Part shown: positions 1 through 7,958 of the stretch, one piece after another | Numbering within the stretch: the stretch's first letter is position 1 | How the letters are laid out: every line of letters begins with the position of its first letter | Assembly (NCBI GenBank): GCA_014382685.1 | Contig: JACNJG010000115.1 | Location: 1-19,073, forward strand | Direction: 5' to 3' | Source: Candidatus Cloacimonadota bacterium | GTDB taxonomy: Bacteria; Cloacimonadota; Cloacimonadia; JGIOTU-2 | Length of the DNA: 19,073 nt | Made by a program: the position numbers and the translations under genes | The notes under the pieces: model-generated | Told to the model about the DNA's origin: nothing | The model's input: the letters and a program-made list of their open reading frames with translations, nothing else | Database searches by the model: none

Positions 1-51
1 TACCTTAGAAATTTCTTCTTTTTTAGTTTTTGCTTTAACGTTAACAGCCAT
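1..51 (-). CDS. Start of a gene cut by the window edge, probably 30S ribosomal protein S1
   Basis: Only the first 17 codons are present (MAVNVKAKTKKEEISKV), read on the minus strand from the ATG at 51 and running off the left edge. A strong ribosome binding site GGAGG lies at 56-60, four bases upstream of the ATG, which settles the start. The peptide is Lys-rich and too short to place by similarity. The call rests on position: in several bacterial groups the order cmk, plsC or a similar gene, ispH, rpsA is conserved, and this gene follows ispH on the same strand after a 54-base gap. S1 would bind mRNA on the small ribosomal subunit. The identity is inferred from synteny; another gene cannot be excluded. 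Confidence 0.5.
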   Translation of the reverse strand, partial: MAVNVKAKTKKEEISKV

Positions 52-105
52 TTTTCCTCCACGATGAGGAAGCCTAATTTGTAAGTTTGCGACAAATAGA
101 GCCTC

Positions 106-948
106 TTATTTCGTTTCATTGATTTTTTTTATTTTTTCTTTCACACTATTTATTATCCAATTAGGTGTCGATGCACCGGCACTGATCCCGACATTGTCAA
201 CATCCTTAAACCACATGTCTTTCAACTCACTTTCTGTTTCGATATGAAAGGTCTTGCATCCTTCTGCACGAGCTATTTCAGCAAGGCGTGTCGTATTTGC
301 GCTATTCTTTCCGCCAATGACGATCATGATGTCAACTTTTTGTGATAAATTTCTTGTGGTTTCTTGACGAAGGATAGTTGCATTGCATATAGTTTTCACG
401 ACATAAAGCTCTTCGCTGACGTGGATAAGCTTCTTCGCGAGACTTTCGAACTTTTCTTCACTTTGCGTAGTTTGTGCAATCAGCGCAACTTTTCTTTGGG
501 TTGGTTTTTTGAAATCTACATCTGGATCCGTGATCACTACTGCAGAATCATCAATATAACTGAGTAAAGCTTCAACTTCAGGATGATCTTTTTCTCCAAG
601 TATGTACAATTGATATCCATCTTCTGTTAATTTTTGGGCATATTCCTGAGCTTTTTTTACAAATGGACAGGTCGCATCAACAATATTCAAACCTTTTTCA
701 ACAAGCAATTTATAGTTTCCTGAAGTTATACCATGGGAACGAATTATGATGGTTTCATCAGAGATATTATTGATATTATCTATAGACTGAATCCCTTTCT
801 TCCTCAGAAATTCAACCATCTGCGGATTATGTATTATAGGACCAAGAGTTACTGTTTTTTTGTTATTTTGAGCTGTTTCGGTAGCAATCTGAATTGCTCT
901 TTTTACTCCGAAACAAAAGCCCGAATGCTTTGCAGTCTCAATCTTCAT
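106..948 (-). CDS. ispH: 4-hydroxy-3-methylbut-2-enyl diphosphate reductase (IspH/LytB)
   Basis: The last enzyme of the MEP isoprenoid pathway, an iron-sulfur protein that reduces HMBPP to IPP and DMAPP in the cytoplasm. The 280-residue length is normal for the bacterial short form, with no S1 fusion. The three cluster-binding cysteines are visible at Cys12 (GFCFGV), Cys94 (DATCPFV) and Cys188 (ICNAT). Substrate-binding residues fall in the expected motifs: His40 in GPIIHNPQ, His122 and Glu124 in DHPEVEAL, the TT pair around 160-161, GGKNSANTTRL near 212-222 and SAGASTP near 256-262. The start overlaps the end of plsC by 11 bases, so it is probably translationally coupled within the cmk-plsC-ispH operon. 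Family membership is seen directly and is secure. Its product feeds the polyprenyl phosphate carriers used by the WecA-like enzyme encoded nearby. Confidence 0.97.
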   Translation of the reverse strand: MKIETAKHSGFCFGVKRAIQIATETAQNNKKTVTLGPIIHNPQMVEFLRKKGIQSIDNINNISDETIIIRSHGITSGNYKLLVEKGLNIVDATCPFVKKAQEYAQKLTEDGYQLYILGEKDHPEVEALLSYIDDSAVVITDPDVDFKKPTQRKVALIAQTTQSEEKFESLAKKLIHVSEELYVVKTICNATILRQETTRNLSQKVDIMIVIGGKNSANTTRLAEIARAEGCKTFHIETESELKDMWFKDVDNVGISAGASTPNWIINSVKEKIKKINETK

Positions 949-1531
949 TCTCGATACCGTTGATCCTATTTAAAATAAACGTAGCCAATTCTCTATACTC
1001 ACCCTCTTTGAACATGGATTTATATTCCTTTGCAAAAAGGGGTTTCTTGAATATGAAATGAAGGTGCTTCTTTCTGAAAAAACAAGCCCAAAGGTCATCG
1101 GCATTTTCAATTTGAACTGTATAGATTGGCGCATCTGTTTCCCATGCGATCTTTGCGATGCCTGGTTTTGCCGAGAAAGATTTCCTGCTTCCTTCGGGAA
1201 ACATGATTATATTTTTCTTATCCCTTAAAAGTTGGATAAATTTCTGAATAACACCACGAGTAAAACCCGCACGGCGAACGGGGAATGCGTTGAAATATCC
1301 GATCAAAGCACCAAATGTTTTATTTTTAAAAAGCTCAGATTTTGCCATAAAATAACATTCAAAGGGAAGGATCGATCCAAGAAAAGCTGGGTCCAAAGCA
1401 CTTTGATGATTCGCACAAATGATACACCCCTTTTTAAAACGAATTTCTTTCATTCCTGTTATCTTCAGGTTCCAAAGAAAGTGCATCAGCGTTCTGACAA
1501 AAGTAATAGTTAGTCTATAAAAAAATCTCAT
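938..1531 (-). CDS. plsC: 1-acyl-sn-glycerol-3-phosphate acyltransferase (PlsC family)
   Basis: Acylates lysophosphatidic acid to phosphatidic acid at the inner membrane, the second acylation of phospholipid synthesis. The catalytic HX4D box is HQSALD (His42, Asp47). The substrate-binding EGSR motif follows at 113-116 within FPEGSRK, and the intermediate block NAFPVRR lies near 81-87. At 197 residues it is a compact single-domain member. A hydrophobic amphipathic N-terminus (about residues 2-22) probably anchors it to the membrane. The gene overlaps cmk by 17 bases at its start and ispH by 11 bases at its end. The cmk-plsC-ispH order is a common housekeeping arrangement. Acyl-chain specificity cannot be read from the sequence, and other lysophospholipid acyltransferase roles remain possible. 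Confidence 0.92.
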   Translation of the reverse strand: MRFFYRLTITFVRTLMHFLWNLKITGMKEIRFKKGCIICANHQSALDPAFLGSILPFECYFMAKSELFKNKTFGALIGYFNAFPVRRAGFTRGVIQKFIQLLRDKKNIIMFPEGSRKSFSAKPGIAKIAWETDAPIYTVQIENADDLWACFFRKKHLHFIFKKPLFAKEYKSMFKEGEYRELATFILNRINGIENED

Positions 1532-2204
1532 TATTTATTATGCCATATATTTTTTCAACTTGCTGTTGAATATTTAGATTCGTTGTGTCTATCTCGATCG
1601 CATCCTTAGCTTTCTTCAGAGGTGCAATTTCCCTTGTGCTATCTGTTTTATCACGGAATGTGAGTTCTTGTTTTATCTCATCAAACGTTTTAGAACTAAG
1701 TCCTTTATTCTGATTTTCTAACCAACGGCGTTTTGCTCGCTCTTCGATTGATGCGATCAGGAAAAATTTAAAATCTGCATTAGGAAATACAACCGTGCCT
1801 ATATCTCGTCCATCCATTACAATGGATTGGATCTCTGCCATTTTTCTTTGAAGTTCGACCATTCGCTTTCTGATCAAGCCATTGGTTGCAACTGTTGATG
1901 AATAGTTCGTAATTTCCGGTTCTCTTATTTTGTTTGTGACATCCTCGCCATTAAGAATGATCGTATTTTCATATTTGAGTTTCGATGGAATTATTCCAAT
2001 GTTGATTTCCGCCAGAGCTTTTCTCAGTAATTTTTTCTCTTTAAAATCAATCTTGTTCTGCAGCAAATATAATGCAACTGCTCTATACATAGCTCCGGAA
2101 TCCACATATATACAATTCAACTTTTTTGCCAGTTGTTTTGCAGTAGTGCTTTTTCCTGAACTTGCAGGACCATCGATTGCCACAATTATTTTTTTCATTT
2201 CCAT
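1515..2204 (-). CDS. cmk: Cytidylate kinase
   Basis: Phosphorylates CMP and dCMP to the diphosphates with ATP, in pyrimidine salvage and CTP supply. The P-loop is GPASSGKST (about residues 12-20), followed by VDSGAMYRA (35-43), where the tyrosine-arginine pair is typical of Cmk. The DGRDIGTVVFP block near 132-142 and the lid arginines in RAKRRW near 156-161 also match the family. The length of 229 residues is typical. The start is slightly uncertain: ATG codons occur at 2204 and 2198, with no good Shine-Dalgarno sequence before the first. It is the first gene of the minus-strand operon, with a 17-base overlap into plsC. CTP made from this product is the cosubstrate of the TagD-type enzyme at 12222-12638. 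Confidence 0.96.
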   Translation of the reverse strand: MEMKKIIVAIDGPASSGKSTTAKQLAKKLNCIYVDSGAMYRAVALYLLQNKIDFKEKKLLRKALAEINIGIIPSKLKYENTIILNGEDVTNKIREPEITNYSSTVATNGLIRKRMVELQRKMAEIQSIVMDGRDIGTVVFPNADFKFFLIASIEERAKRRWLENQNKGLSSKTFDEIKQELTFRDKTDSTREIAPLKKAKDAIEIDTTNLNIQQQVEKIYGIINNEIFL

Positions 2205-2216
2205 AGTTAGTTTGGC

Positions 2217-2246
2217 ATAAAATCAAAAAGAGTACTATTTCGTCAA
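2217..2246 (-). promoter_or_regulatory. Candidate sigma-70-like promoter for the cmk operon
   Basis: On the minus strand TTGACG (2246-2241) and TTTTAT (2222-2217) are separated by 18 bases. The -10 element lies only about 12 bases before the cmk ATG, so the transcript would have a very short leader, which fits the missing Shine-Dalgarno sequence. The match is moderate, the region is AT-rich, and FCB-group sigma factors can use other consensus elements. Confidence 0.3.
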
Positions 2247-2274
2247 TTTTATCGTTCCTGAAATTCTAAAATAA

Positions 2275-2304
2275 TTGACATAAAATCTGGAGGGGCTGGT
2301 AAAT
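2275..2304 (+). promoter_or_regulatory. Candidate promoter for the six-gene envelope operon
   Basis: A perfect TTGACA at 2275-2280 is followed after 18 bases by GTAAAT (2299-2304), a half-matching -10 element, 27 bases before the ATG at 2332. No Shine-Dalgarno sequence precedes that ATG. This is the only long non-coding gap upstream of the operon, so a promoter is expected here; the exact element is uncertain. Confidence 0.33.
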
Positions 2305-2331
2305 CAAAACAATAAATTTTGAAATAATACA

Positions 2332-3387
2332 ATGAATCATTTTATAATATTTGCAATATCCTTCGTTTCCGTTTTCTTGCTGACTTTTCTCATCCGAAAG
2401 GTCGCGATAAAACTTAATTTTATTGATAAGCCGGAAGAGAGGAAATTTCATAAAACCCCTACTCCCCTCATGGGTGGGCTTGCAATATTAATTGGAATGA
2501 TATGTGCTTTTTTTCTTTCATTCTTTATATGCATAAACCTGATACCACCCGTTAAAAATACCCTTTCCTTTTTCTTGGGACTTTTCCTGGTATGCATTCT
2601 CGGATTATGGGATGACCATCAGGGCATGACTCCCTATGTGAAATTTTCCGTACAATTTATTGTTTCGCTTATCCTGATAATTGGAAGCGGGTACACCACC
2701 TTGATCGGACCATGGTTTGTAACTGTGCCGATTTTGGTTCTTTGGATGGTTGGTTTAATGAATGCGCTGAATTTCCTTGATAATATGGATGGAATAACTG
2801 CGGGATTAGCTACAATACTTGGCTTGGGTTTTTTTGCTTTAGGTATTCTCACAGGTAATAATTTTATCTCTTTAATTTCTGTGATATTTATCGGCGCCAC
2901 TTTAGGATTCCTGCCGCATAATTTTCATCCTGCAAAAATATTTCTTGGTGATGCCGGAAGCATGCTTATCGGATATACACTCTCGGTTTTTGGTATCGTC
3001 ATCCTTACTGAACTGCCAAAAAACTTCTCGTTATTACTTCCTGTTCTTCTGCTTTCTTATGCAATTTTTGACATCTCCTTGGTCAGCATCACTCGCAAAA
3101 GGGATGGAAGACGGGTATTTCAGGGAGGTAAGGATCATTCCACCCATAGAATCGGTACTGCGACAGGTTCTGTACGCATAACCGCTGTCATGGTTTATTT
3201 GATAAATATATTAATGGTACTTATAACAGTTATTGTATATGAAACTTCCAGCCAGTGGGTTATTTTGATAACAACCGTTTTATTTGCACTTGTTTTCCTC
3301 TTTTTCGGAGGTAAATTAGATCAAATCCCTATATTGATATCTCAGAATCAATTACGAACAAAATCATCTCATGATACTACGAAATAA
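2332..3387 (+). CDS. Polyprenyl-phosphate sugar-1-phosphate transferase, WecA/TagO/MraY family
   Basis: A multi-pass inner-membrane enzyme that starts a lipid-linked glycan by moving a UDP-HexNAc phosphosugar onto undecaprenyl phosphate. The 351-residue protein is strongly hydrophobic with about ten predicted membrane segments. Family motifs in order are HKTPTPLMGG (40-49), the Asp pair in LGLWDDH (90-96), NALNFLDNMDG (144-154), FLGDAGS (204-210) and GGKDHSTHRIG (265-275). The last, ending in His-Arg, resembles the DHxHHR-type loop of WecA/TagO more than the pentapeptide-specific loop of MraY, so a GlcNAc- or GalNAc-phosphate transferase is favoured over MraY. It opens the operon and overlaps the next gene by 17 bases. 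It could prime the glycan whose other transferases lie at 12715-18933, but that link is inference. Confidence 0.88.
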   Translation: MNHFIIFAISFVSVFLLTFLIRKVAIKLNFIDKPEERKFHKTPTPLMGGLAILIGMICAFFLSFFICINLIPPVKNTLSFFLGLFLVCILGLWDDHQGMTPYVKFSVQFIVSLILIIGSGYTTLIGPWFVTVPILVLWMVGLMNALNFLDNMDGITAGLATILGLGFFALGILTGNNFISLISVIFIGATLGFLPHNFHPAKIFLGDAGSMLIGYTLSVFGIVILTELPKNFSLLLPVLLLSYAIFDISLVSITRKRDGRRVFQGGKDHSTHRIGTATGSVRITAVMVYLINILMVLITVIVYETSSQWVILITTVLFALVFLFFGGKLDQIPILISQNQLRTKSSHDTTK

Positions 3388-4783
3388 GAACTTTGCCATA
3401 ATTATCCTGGTTGGACTTCTCTTTATCTCCTGCACGAATCTCTCTTATAAGAAGTCAGTTAAGACTCTCAAGGTAGGCAAATATACTGAAGCAATTCAGG
3501 AACTTGATTCATATATTGAAACTTCAATACATCCCGCTTTTAAAGAAAATGCAAAAGAACTTCGTTCGCAAGCATATTATCAGCTTGGCTTGCAGGAATA
3601 TGAAAAAAATCACTACACTGAAGCATCAGAATACTTTTTCCTCGCAAATTCAGATAGGGCTGATTCACTTCTTGATAACTGTTATTTTGAAATCGCTCAA
3701 TCAGCTTTGGATAATTTGGATTATCCCGATGCATCAGACTATCTCTCATTTATAATTTTTCATCTTCAAGAATCAGAAAAAATGCCTGATGTCCTTTATG
3801 ACCAAATTCTCATACAGACAAATTATTCAAAAGATATTCATGTTGCATATGCAACATACCGAATTTTACAGGATAGATTTCCTACTTCTGATGCCTTTAC
3901 ACAAGCAACGAAAGTTGTTGATGCTTTTATGCCACAATTGATCGATGAGGCAAAGGCGCAATGGGATATGGGATTGTATGCAGAAGCTTTAGAGAGACTC
4001 TTTCTCTACCTTGACTATCCCGCAGATTTCATCAAAGACATCAAAGATATGATCGGAAATGTGTACTACACATGGGCTGTTACATTGCTTCAGGATAGAG
4101 AGCTGGATAAAGTACAAACATATCTTATTCGTGCAGAAGAGTATAATTCTCAGCTTGCAGATCGAGTGAACGATAAATTAATTGAGCTTGCATCAATATA
4201 TATTGTGCAGGGCGATGGATTTCTTGTAGATAGAGAGATTGATATCGCCATTTCTTCATATCGAAAAAGTCTTGATATTATTGAAGATTATCAAGTTGCT
4301 TATAACAAAATCGCTCGTGCTGAAGAATTTGCTCGTAGAATTGCTCAAGCGGCTCAGCTTGTAGCACAGGGTGATGCACAATTTGAAAATAAGGAATATG
4401 TTGATGCCTATGACTCATACTCAGAGGCATATAAACTCGATAGTATTTCACAAATTTATGAAAAGATAAACCTGGCTTATATCTGGACAAGAATCTCAAA
4501 TGATCCTGAACAATATGCCATTGAAATAGTTAAGCAGTATAATAATGGATTTATTCCTAACAAAATAGGTGAAGTAGAAACCATTGCACAAAAGAATTAT
4601 TCAAGACAGGACATCCGCGTCACACCGTGGCAGGTTTTACGAACAGCCACACGAAACAGTTATGAAGTCCGCTATACTATTGTAGTACCTGATAGAAACT
4701 ATTTTCTTCGCTGGCTTGTCCGCCTGGAAACCGGAAAAATTGTTCCTCTCAATGAAATAACAGAAGAATTATTTGCATCATGA
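3371..4783 (+). CDS. Repeat-rich (TPR-like) periplasmic lipoprotein
   Basis: The protein starts with a lipoprotein signal peptide: basic MILRNK, a hydrophobic stretch to residue 20, and Cys21 in LLFISC as the lipidation site (Phe at -3 is slightly off consensus). The rest, to residue 470, is mainly helical and looks like degenerate tetratricopeptide repeats, with recurrent patterns such as GKYTEAIQELDSYI, LGLQEYEKNHYTEA, WDMGLYAEALERLF and ENKEYVDAYDSYSEAYKL. Such proteins usually serve as scaffolds for protein contacts at the envelope. Charge and aromatics increase near the C-terminus, where a short beta-rich segment (about 410-460) may form a separate domain. It overlaps the upstream gene by 17 bases and the downstream gene by 4 (ATGA), implying coupled translation. 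The specific partner is unknown. Confidence 0.8.
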   Translation: MILRNKNFAIIILVGLLFISCTNLSYKKSVKTLKVGKYTEAIQELDSYIETSIHPAFKENAKELRSQAYYQLGLQEYEKNHYTEASEYFFLANSDRADSLLDNCYFEIAQSALDNLDYPDASDYLSFIIFHLQESEKMPDVLYDQILIQTNYSKDIHVAYATYRILQDRFPTSDAFTQATKVVDAFMPQLIDEAKAQWDMGLYAEALERLFLYLDYPADFIKDIKDMIGNVYYTWAVTLLQDRELDKVQTYLIRAEEYNSQLADRVNDKLIELASIYIVQGDGFLVDREIDIAISSYRKSLDIIEDYQVAYNKIARAEEFARRIAQAAQLVAQGDAQFENKEYVDAYDSYSEAYKLDSISQIYEKINLAYIWTRISNDPEQYAIEIVKQYNNGFIPNKIGEVETIAQKNYSRQDIRVTPWQVLRTATRNSYEVRYTIVVPDRNYFLRWLVRLETGKIVPLNEITEELFAS

Positions 4784-5373
4784 AAAAAATATTACTAATC
4801 ATCATACTTATAGCTCTTTCACTTCCACTTTTTGCAGACGAGCCCGGTGAATTTGGTAGTGATGCGATTCTGCAAAACAATATTAAATATGGCTGGGATA
4901 ATGCAACTAATTGGGAAAATTCCAGAATAGATCTGCAAGAGAATATGACCATTTTCAAGCAGTGGGAAAATAAGAAACAATCCCATCTTACAAATTGCCT
5001 GAAATCAATGATAGCTCCGGGATGGGGGCATTTCTCAACAAGAAATTATCTTAAAGGTGAAATTCTTTTAGGATTGCAAGTATTATTGGCTGGAAGTGCT
5101 TACTACTTTTACGACCAGTCACAGGACTACTATGAAAAATACCAAAATGCCCATCAGATCGATGAGATAAATCAATATTATATTGATGCAAATGCTTCAT
5201 ACAGCACTTCAGGTATTCTTGTCGGTTTATGGATAATTGTCTGGGGATATACTGTGCTGGATACGATCCAGTCAACAGAAGATTATAATCGCGATCTCTG
5301 GTTTACCTTGTATGATGAGTATATGAACAGCAAGGTAACTGTAACTGCACATGGCATACAAATACGTTTTTAG
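4780..5373 (+). CDS. DUF5683-like exported membrane protein
   Basis: A 197-residue protein with a cleavable-looking signal peptide (MKKILL through LPLFA, probable cleavage after Ala19). The central motif SMIAPGWGH (near 70-78), followed by YLKGE and a hydrophobic segment LLGLQVLLAGSAYYFYD, recalls the PGxGxxY-x-KGE core of DUF5683-type proteins common in FCB bacteria. A second hydrophobic segment, GILVGLWIIVWGYTVLD, lies near 146-162. No catalytic motif is seen. The family's role is not established; it is an envelope protein of unknown function. The start overlaps the preceding stop by 4 bases, and the next gene begins 4 bases after its stop. Assignment to DUF5683 is from remembered motif similarity; a profile search against Pfam would settle it. 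Confidence 0.7.
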   Translation: MKKILLIIILIALSLPLFADEPGEFGSDAILQNNIKYGWDNATNWENSRIDLQENMTIFKQWENKKQSHLTNCLKSMIAPGWGHFSTRNYLKGEILLGLQVLLAGSAYYFYDQSQDYYEKYQNAHQIDEINQYYIDANASYSTSGILVGLWIIVWGYTVLDTIQSTEDYNRDLWFTLYDEYMNSKVTVTAHGIQIRF

Positions 5374-5377
5374 CAAT

Positions 5378-5779
5378 ATGAAAAAACATTATATTTATTT
5401 TTTCCTACTTTTATTATCTGCGATCTTAATTCTGTCCTGTTCACTAAGCAGGAACAATCCACTTGATCCGATTGGAAATCCGGATGTTTTTGCACCACCG
5501 GTTGTTCAGATAGATACTTTGAACACGGATCCCGATCTTATCAAATGGTATGTAGCAATTACTAAAGAGGACAGTCTTGCAGATGGATATTACATTTACG
5601 GTGCTTTCCAAGATAATTATTTCGGGACTTATGATCGGGTGGGAAGAGGAATTGGCCCTAATGACACAACTTTTTTAAAGAATAACGTAAGCCATGATTA
5701 TGTGTGGTTCAAGATCACATCTTACAATATTTTTGACGGAGGTACATTAGAAGGGAAATTTTCACAGATCACTCAATAA
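5378..5779 (+). CDS. Small NPLDP-type lipoprotein with fibronectin-III-like region
   Basis: The ATG at 5378 is chosen over an in-frame ATG at 5351, because it opens a proper lipoprotein signal peptide (MKKHYIYFF, hydrophobic core, ILSC with Cys21) and avoids a 23-base overlap with the gene before. The mature protein starts CSLSRNNPLDP; NPLDP right after the lipidated cysteine is often seen in FCB-group lipoproteins. The remaining ~100 residues are beta-rich and resemble one fibronectin type III domain (IKWYVAI, DGYYIYGAF, YVWFKITSYN). At 133 residues it could be an adaptor or structural lipoprotein. It starts 4 bases after the preceding stop and ends one base before the helicase start. Function not recognised. 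Confidence 0.75.
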   Translation: MKKHYIYFFLLLLSAILILSCSLSRNNPLDPIGNPDVFAPPVVQIDTLNTDPDLIKWYVAITKEDSLADGYYIYGAFQDNYFGTYDRVGRGIGPNDTTFLKNNVSHDYVWFKITSYNIFDGGTLEGKFSQITQ

Positions 5780-5780
5780 T

Positions 5781-7958
5781 ATGTCTTCATCCATTCTTAA
5801 TACGCTGAACGAGAAACAGCAGGAAGCTGTTCTTGCAACCGAAGGTCCGGTGCTTATTCTTGCCGGTGCCGGCAGTGGAAAAACACGCTGCATAGTACAT
5901 AGAATTGCATATCTCATCTCAGAAAAGAAAGTAAATCCTAATAATATTTTGGCAGTTACTTTTACAAACAAAGCTGCGAATGAGATGAAGGAGCGTTTGC
6001 AGGATCAGTTCAATATAAATACTCGCTACTTATGGGTTGGTACTTTTCACTCAATGTGTGCTCGAATATTAAGAACCGAATCACAGTACTTGCCTGTTAC
6101 ACAAAATTACACAATTTACGATGGCATTGATCAGCAGCGTATTATGAAAAATGTGCTCAAAGAGATCAACCTTGCAGAAACGAACTTCCCGATTAAAAAG
6201 ATCCTTCACATCATATCCCAGCAAAAGAATAACCTTGTCGAATATGATGAATTTTCTATTGATGACAACTATTATGGAAAATATCTTCAGCAAATTTATG
6301 AAGCGTATCAAAAATATCTTATCAGAAATAATGGTGTTGATTTTGACGATCTTCTTCTATATGCTGCAAAACTATTTGAGAATCATAAAGACGTGCTTGA
6401 ACGTTATCAAAAGCAATTCAAATATGTGATGATCGACGAGTATCAGGACACAAATTACGCACAGTACCGCTTTGCATATTTGCTTGCGAAAAAGCACAAA
6501 AATATTTGTGTGGTCGGTGATGATGATCAATCAATATATAGCTGGCGTGGTGCAAATATCAGAAACATTCTTTCTTTTGAAGATGACTATGAGAAACCAA
6601 AGATCATTCGTATGACACAGAATTACCGCTCACCAAAACGTATACTCTCTGCTGCGAATGAGCTTATTTCACGTAATGAATCGCGCCACAAAAAGGAGCT
6701 CTGGACTGATAAGGAAGTCGGAAAGGATATTTCATTATATAATACTCAAAATGAACGCCATGAAGCTATAATGGTCTCACAAAAAATAAATGAACTTCAT
6801 GATACACATAATGTTTCTCTAAAAGATATTGCAATATTTTATCGAACAAATGCTCAGTCCCGTGTGTTGGAAACCCAGTTCATCAAAGATCACATAGACT
6901 ATCGGATCGTGGGAGGAGTGAATTTCTTCCAGCGAAAGGAGATCAAAGATATTATCGCATATCTCAGACTCATTGCAAATCCAAAGGATAATGAGAGTTT
7001 CTTAAGAATAGTGAATTTTCCAAAGCGTGGAATTGGCAAAACGACCATTTCATACCTCTTAGATTTTGCTGTTGAAAAAAAAAGCTCCCTCTTTGATGCA
7101 GTTGAAACAGTTGATTTTTGCGAGGCAATATCTTCTTCAGGTAAAGAGCACCTGAAACTCTTCAAAAGAACGATAGATTGCTTTATTGATATCTCCCAGC
7201 AGCAACCAATTAATGAATTAGTCAAAAAGGTTATTGATAATACTGAAATTTTAGATTTTTATAAACACGATGACTCGATTGAAAGTGAAAGCAAAGCAGA
7301 GAATATTCGGGAATTTGTTGCCTCGACTGATGAGTTTGCAGAGAATTTTATTACTATCCATGATAAAGAGCCGGCACTTCAGGAGTATATGCAGAATCTC
7401 TCGCTCGTTTCTGATATTGACTATGCAGACACCGACAGAGACGTAGTTTCTCTAATGACAATGCATAATGCAAAAGGGCTTGAATTCCCATATGTGTTCA
7501 TTGTGGGAGCAGAAGATGGATTGATCCCTCATAGAAATTCTATGGAATCCACTGGTGATATTGAAGAGGAACGACGGCTTTTTTATGTCGCGATGACACG
7601 GACGATCAAAGAACTTTTCATTTCTTATGCCCAATCTCGCAGATATTATGACTCTACAATGTCATCTTTCCCATCTCGCTTTCTTAACGACATCAACAAG
7701 AGCCATTTCCAGATGTTTGATATGACGAACTTTCATGCAGATAACAAGTTCTCACCAAAGAGATATACTAGCAAAAAAACCTTTGATCTGGGTACACAGG
7801 ATGATACTTTTAAGGTAGGACAAAGAATCGAACATATGAGTTTCGGCAGAGGTAGGATACTCTCGATCAGAAAAGATGGAAAGTTAATTAAGTTGACAAT
7901 ATCTTTCGATTCTGGCGAATTAAAAAAAATAATTTCGGATTATATTAAAGTATTATGA
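5781..7958 (+). CDS. pcrA: ATP-dependent 3'-5' DNA helicase, UvrD/PcrA type (superfamily 1A)
   Basis: Unwinds DNA in nucleotide-excision and mismatch repair and clears replication and recombination intermediates. All SF1A motifs are present: Q motif LNEKQQEAV (9-17), Walker A AGAGSGKT (28-35), motif Ia AVTFTNKAANEM (58-69), GTFHSMCARIL (87-97), Walker B DEYQDTN (219-225), motif III GDDDQSIYSWRGA (246-258), motif IV TQNYRSP, motif V MTMHNAKGLEFP and motif VI ERRLFYVAMTR. The C-terminal ~50 residues (VGQRIEHMSFGRGRI to the end) form the Tudor-like tail typical of PcrA. The 725-residue length is normal. PcrA and UvrD cannot be told apart by sequence alone. The ATG follows the preceding stop by one base and the next gene overlaps it by 4, so it is co-transcribed with envelope genes, an unusual partnership. 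Confidence 0.95.
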   Translation: MSSSILNTLNEKQQEAVLATEGPVLILAGAGSGKTRCIVHRIAYLISEKKVNPNNILAVTFTNKAANEMKERLQDQFNINTRYLWVGTFHSMCARILRTESQYLPVTQNYTIYDGIDQQRIMKNVLKEINLAETNFPIKKILHIISQQKNNLVEYDEFSIDDNYYGKYLQQIYEAYQKYLIRNNGVDFDDLLLYAAKLFENHKDVLERYQKQFKYVMIDEYQDTNYAQYRFAYLLAKKHKNICVVGDDDQSIYSWRGANIRNILSFEDDYEKPKIIRMTQNYRSPKRILSAANELISRNESRHKKELWTDKEVGKDISLYNTQNERHEAIMVSQKINELHDTHNVSLKDIAIFYRTNAQSRVLETQFIKDHIDYRIVGGVNFFQRKEIKDIIAYLRLIANPKDNESFLRIVNFPKRGIGKTTISYLLDFAVEKKSSLFDAVETVDFCEAISSSGKEHLKLFKRTIDCFIDISQQQPINELVKKVIDNTEILDFYKHDDSIESESKAENIREFVASTDEFAENFITIHDKEPALQEYMQNLSLVSDIDYADTDRDVVSLMTMHNAKGLEFPYVFIVGAEDGLIPHRNSMESTGDIEEERRLFYVAMTRTIKELFISYAQSRRYYDSTMSSFPSRFLNDINKSHFQMFDMTNFHADNKFSPKRYTSKKTFDLGTQDDTFKVGQRIEHMSFGRGRILSIRKDGKLIKLTISFDSGELKKIISDYIKVL

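Noticed and set aside
61..90. Short inverted repeat ATTTGT/ACAAAT in the spacer between ispH and the next gene
   Set aside because: Only 6 bp and AT-rich, without a U run; it is as likely to occur by chance and does not resemble a terminator or ribosomal-protein leader.
5351..5377. Upstream start for the NPLDP lipoprotein (ATG at 5351)
   Set aside because: It would put nine polar and aromatic residues ahead of an otherwise perfect lipoprotein signal peptide and overlap the previous gene by 23 bases.
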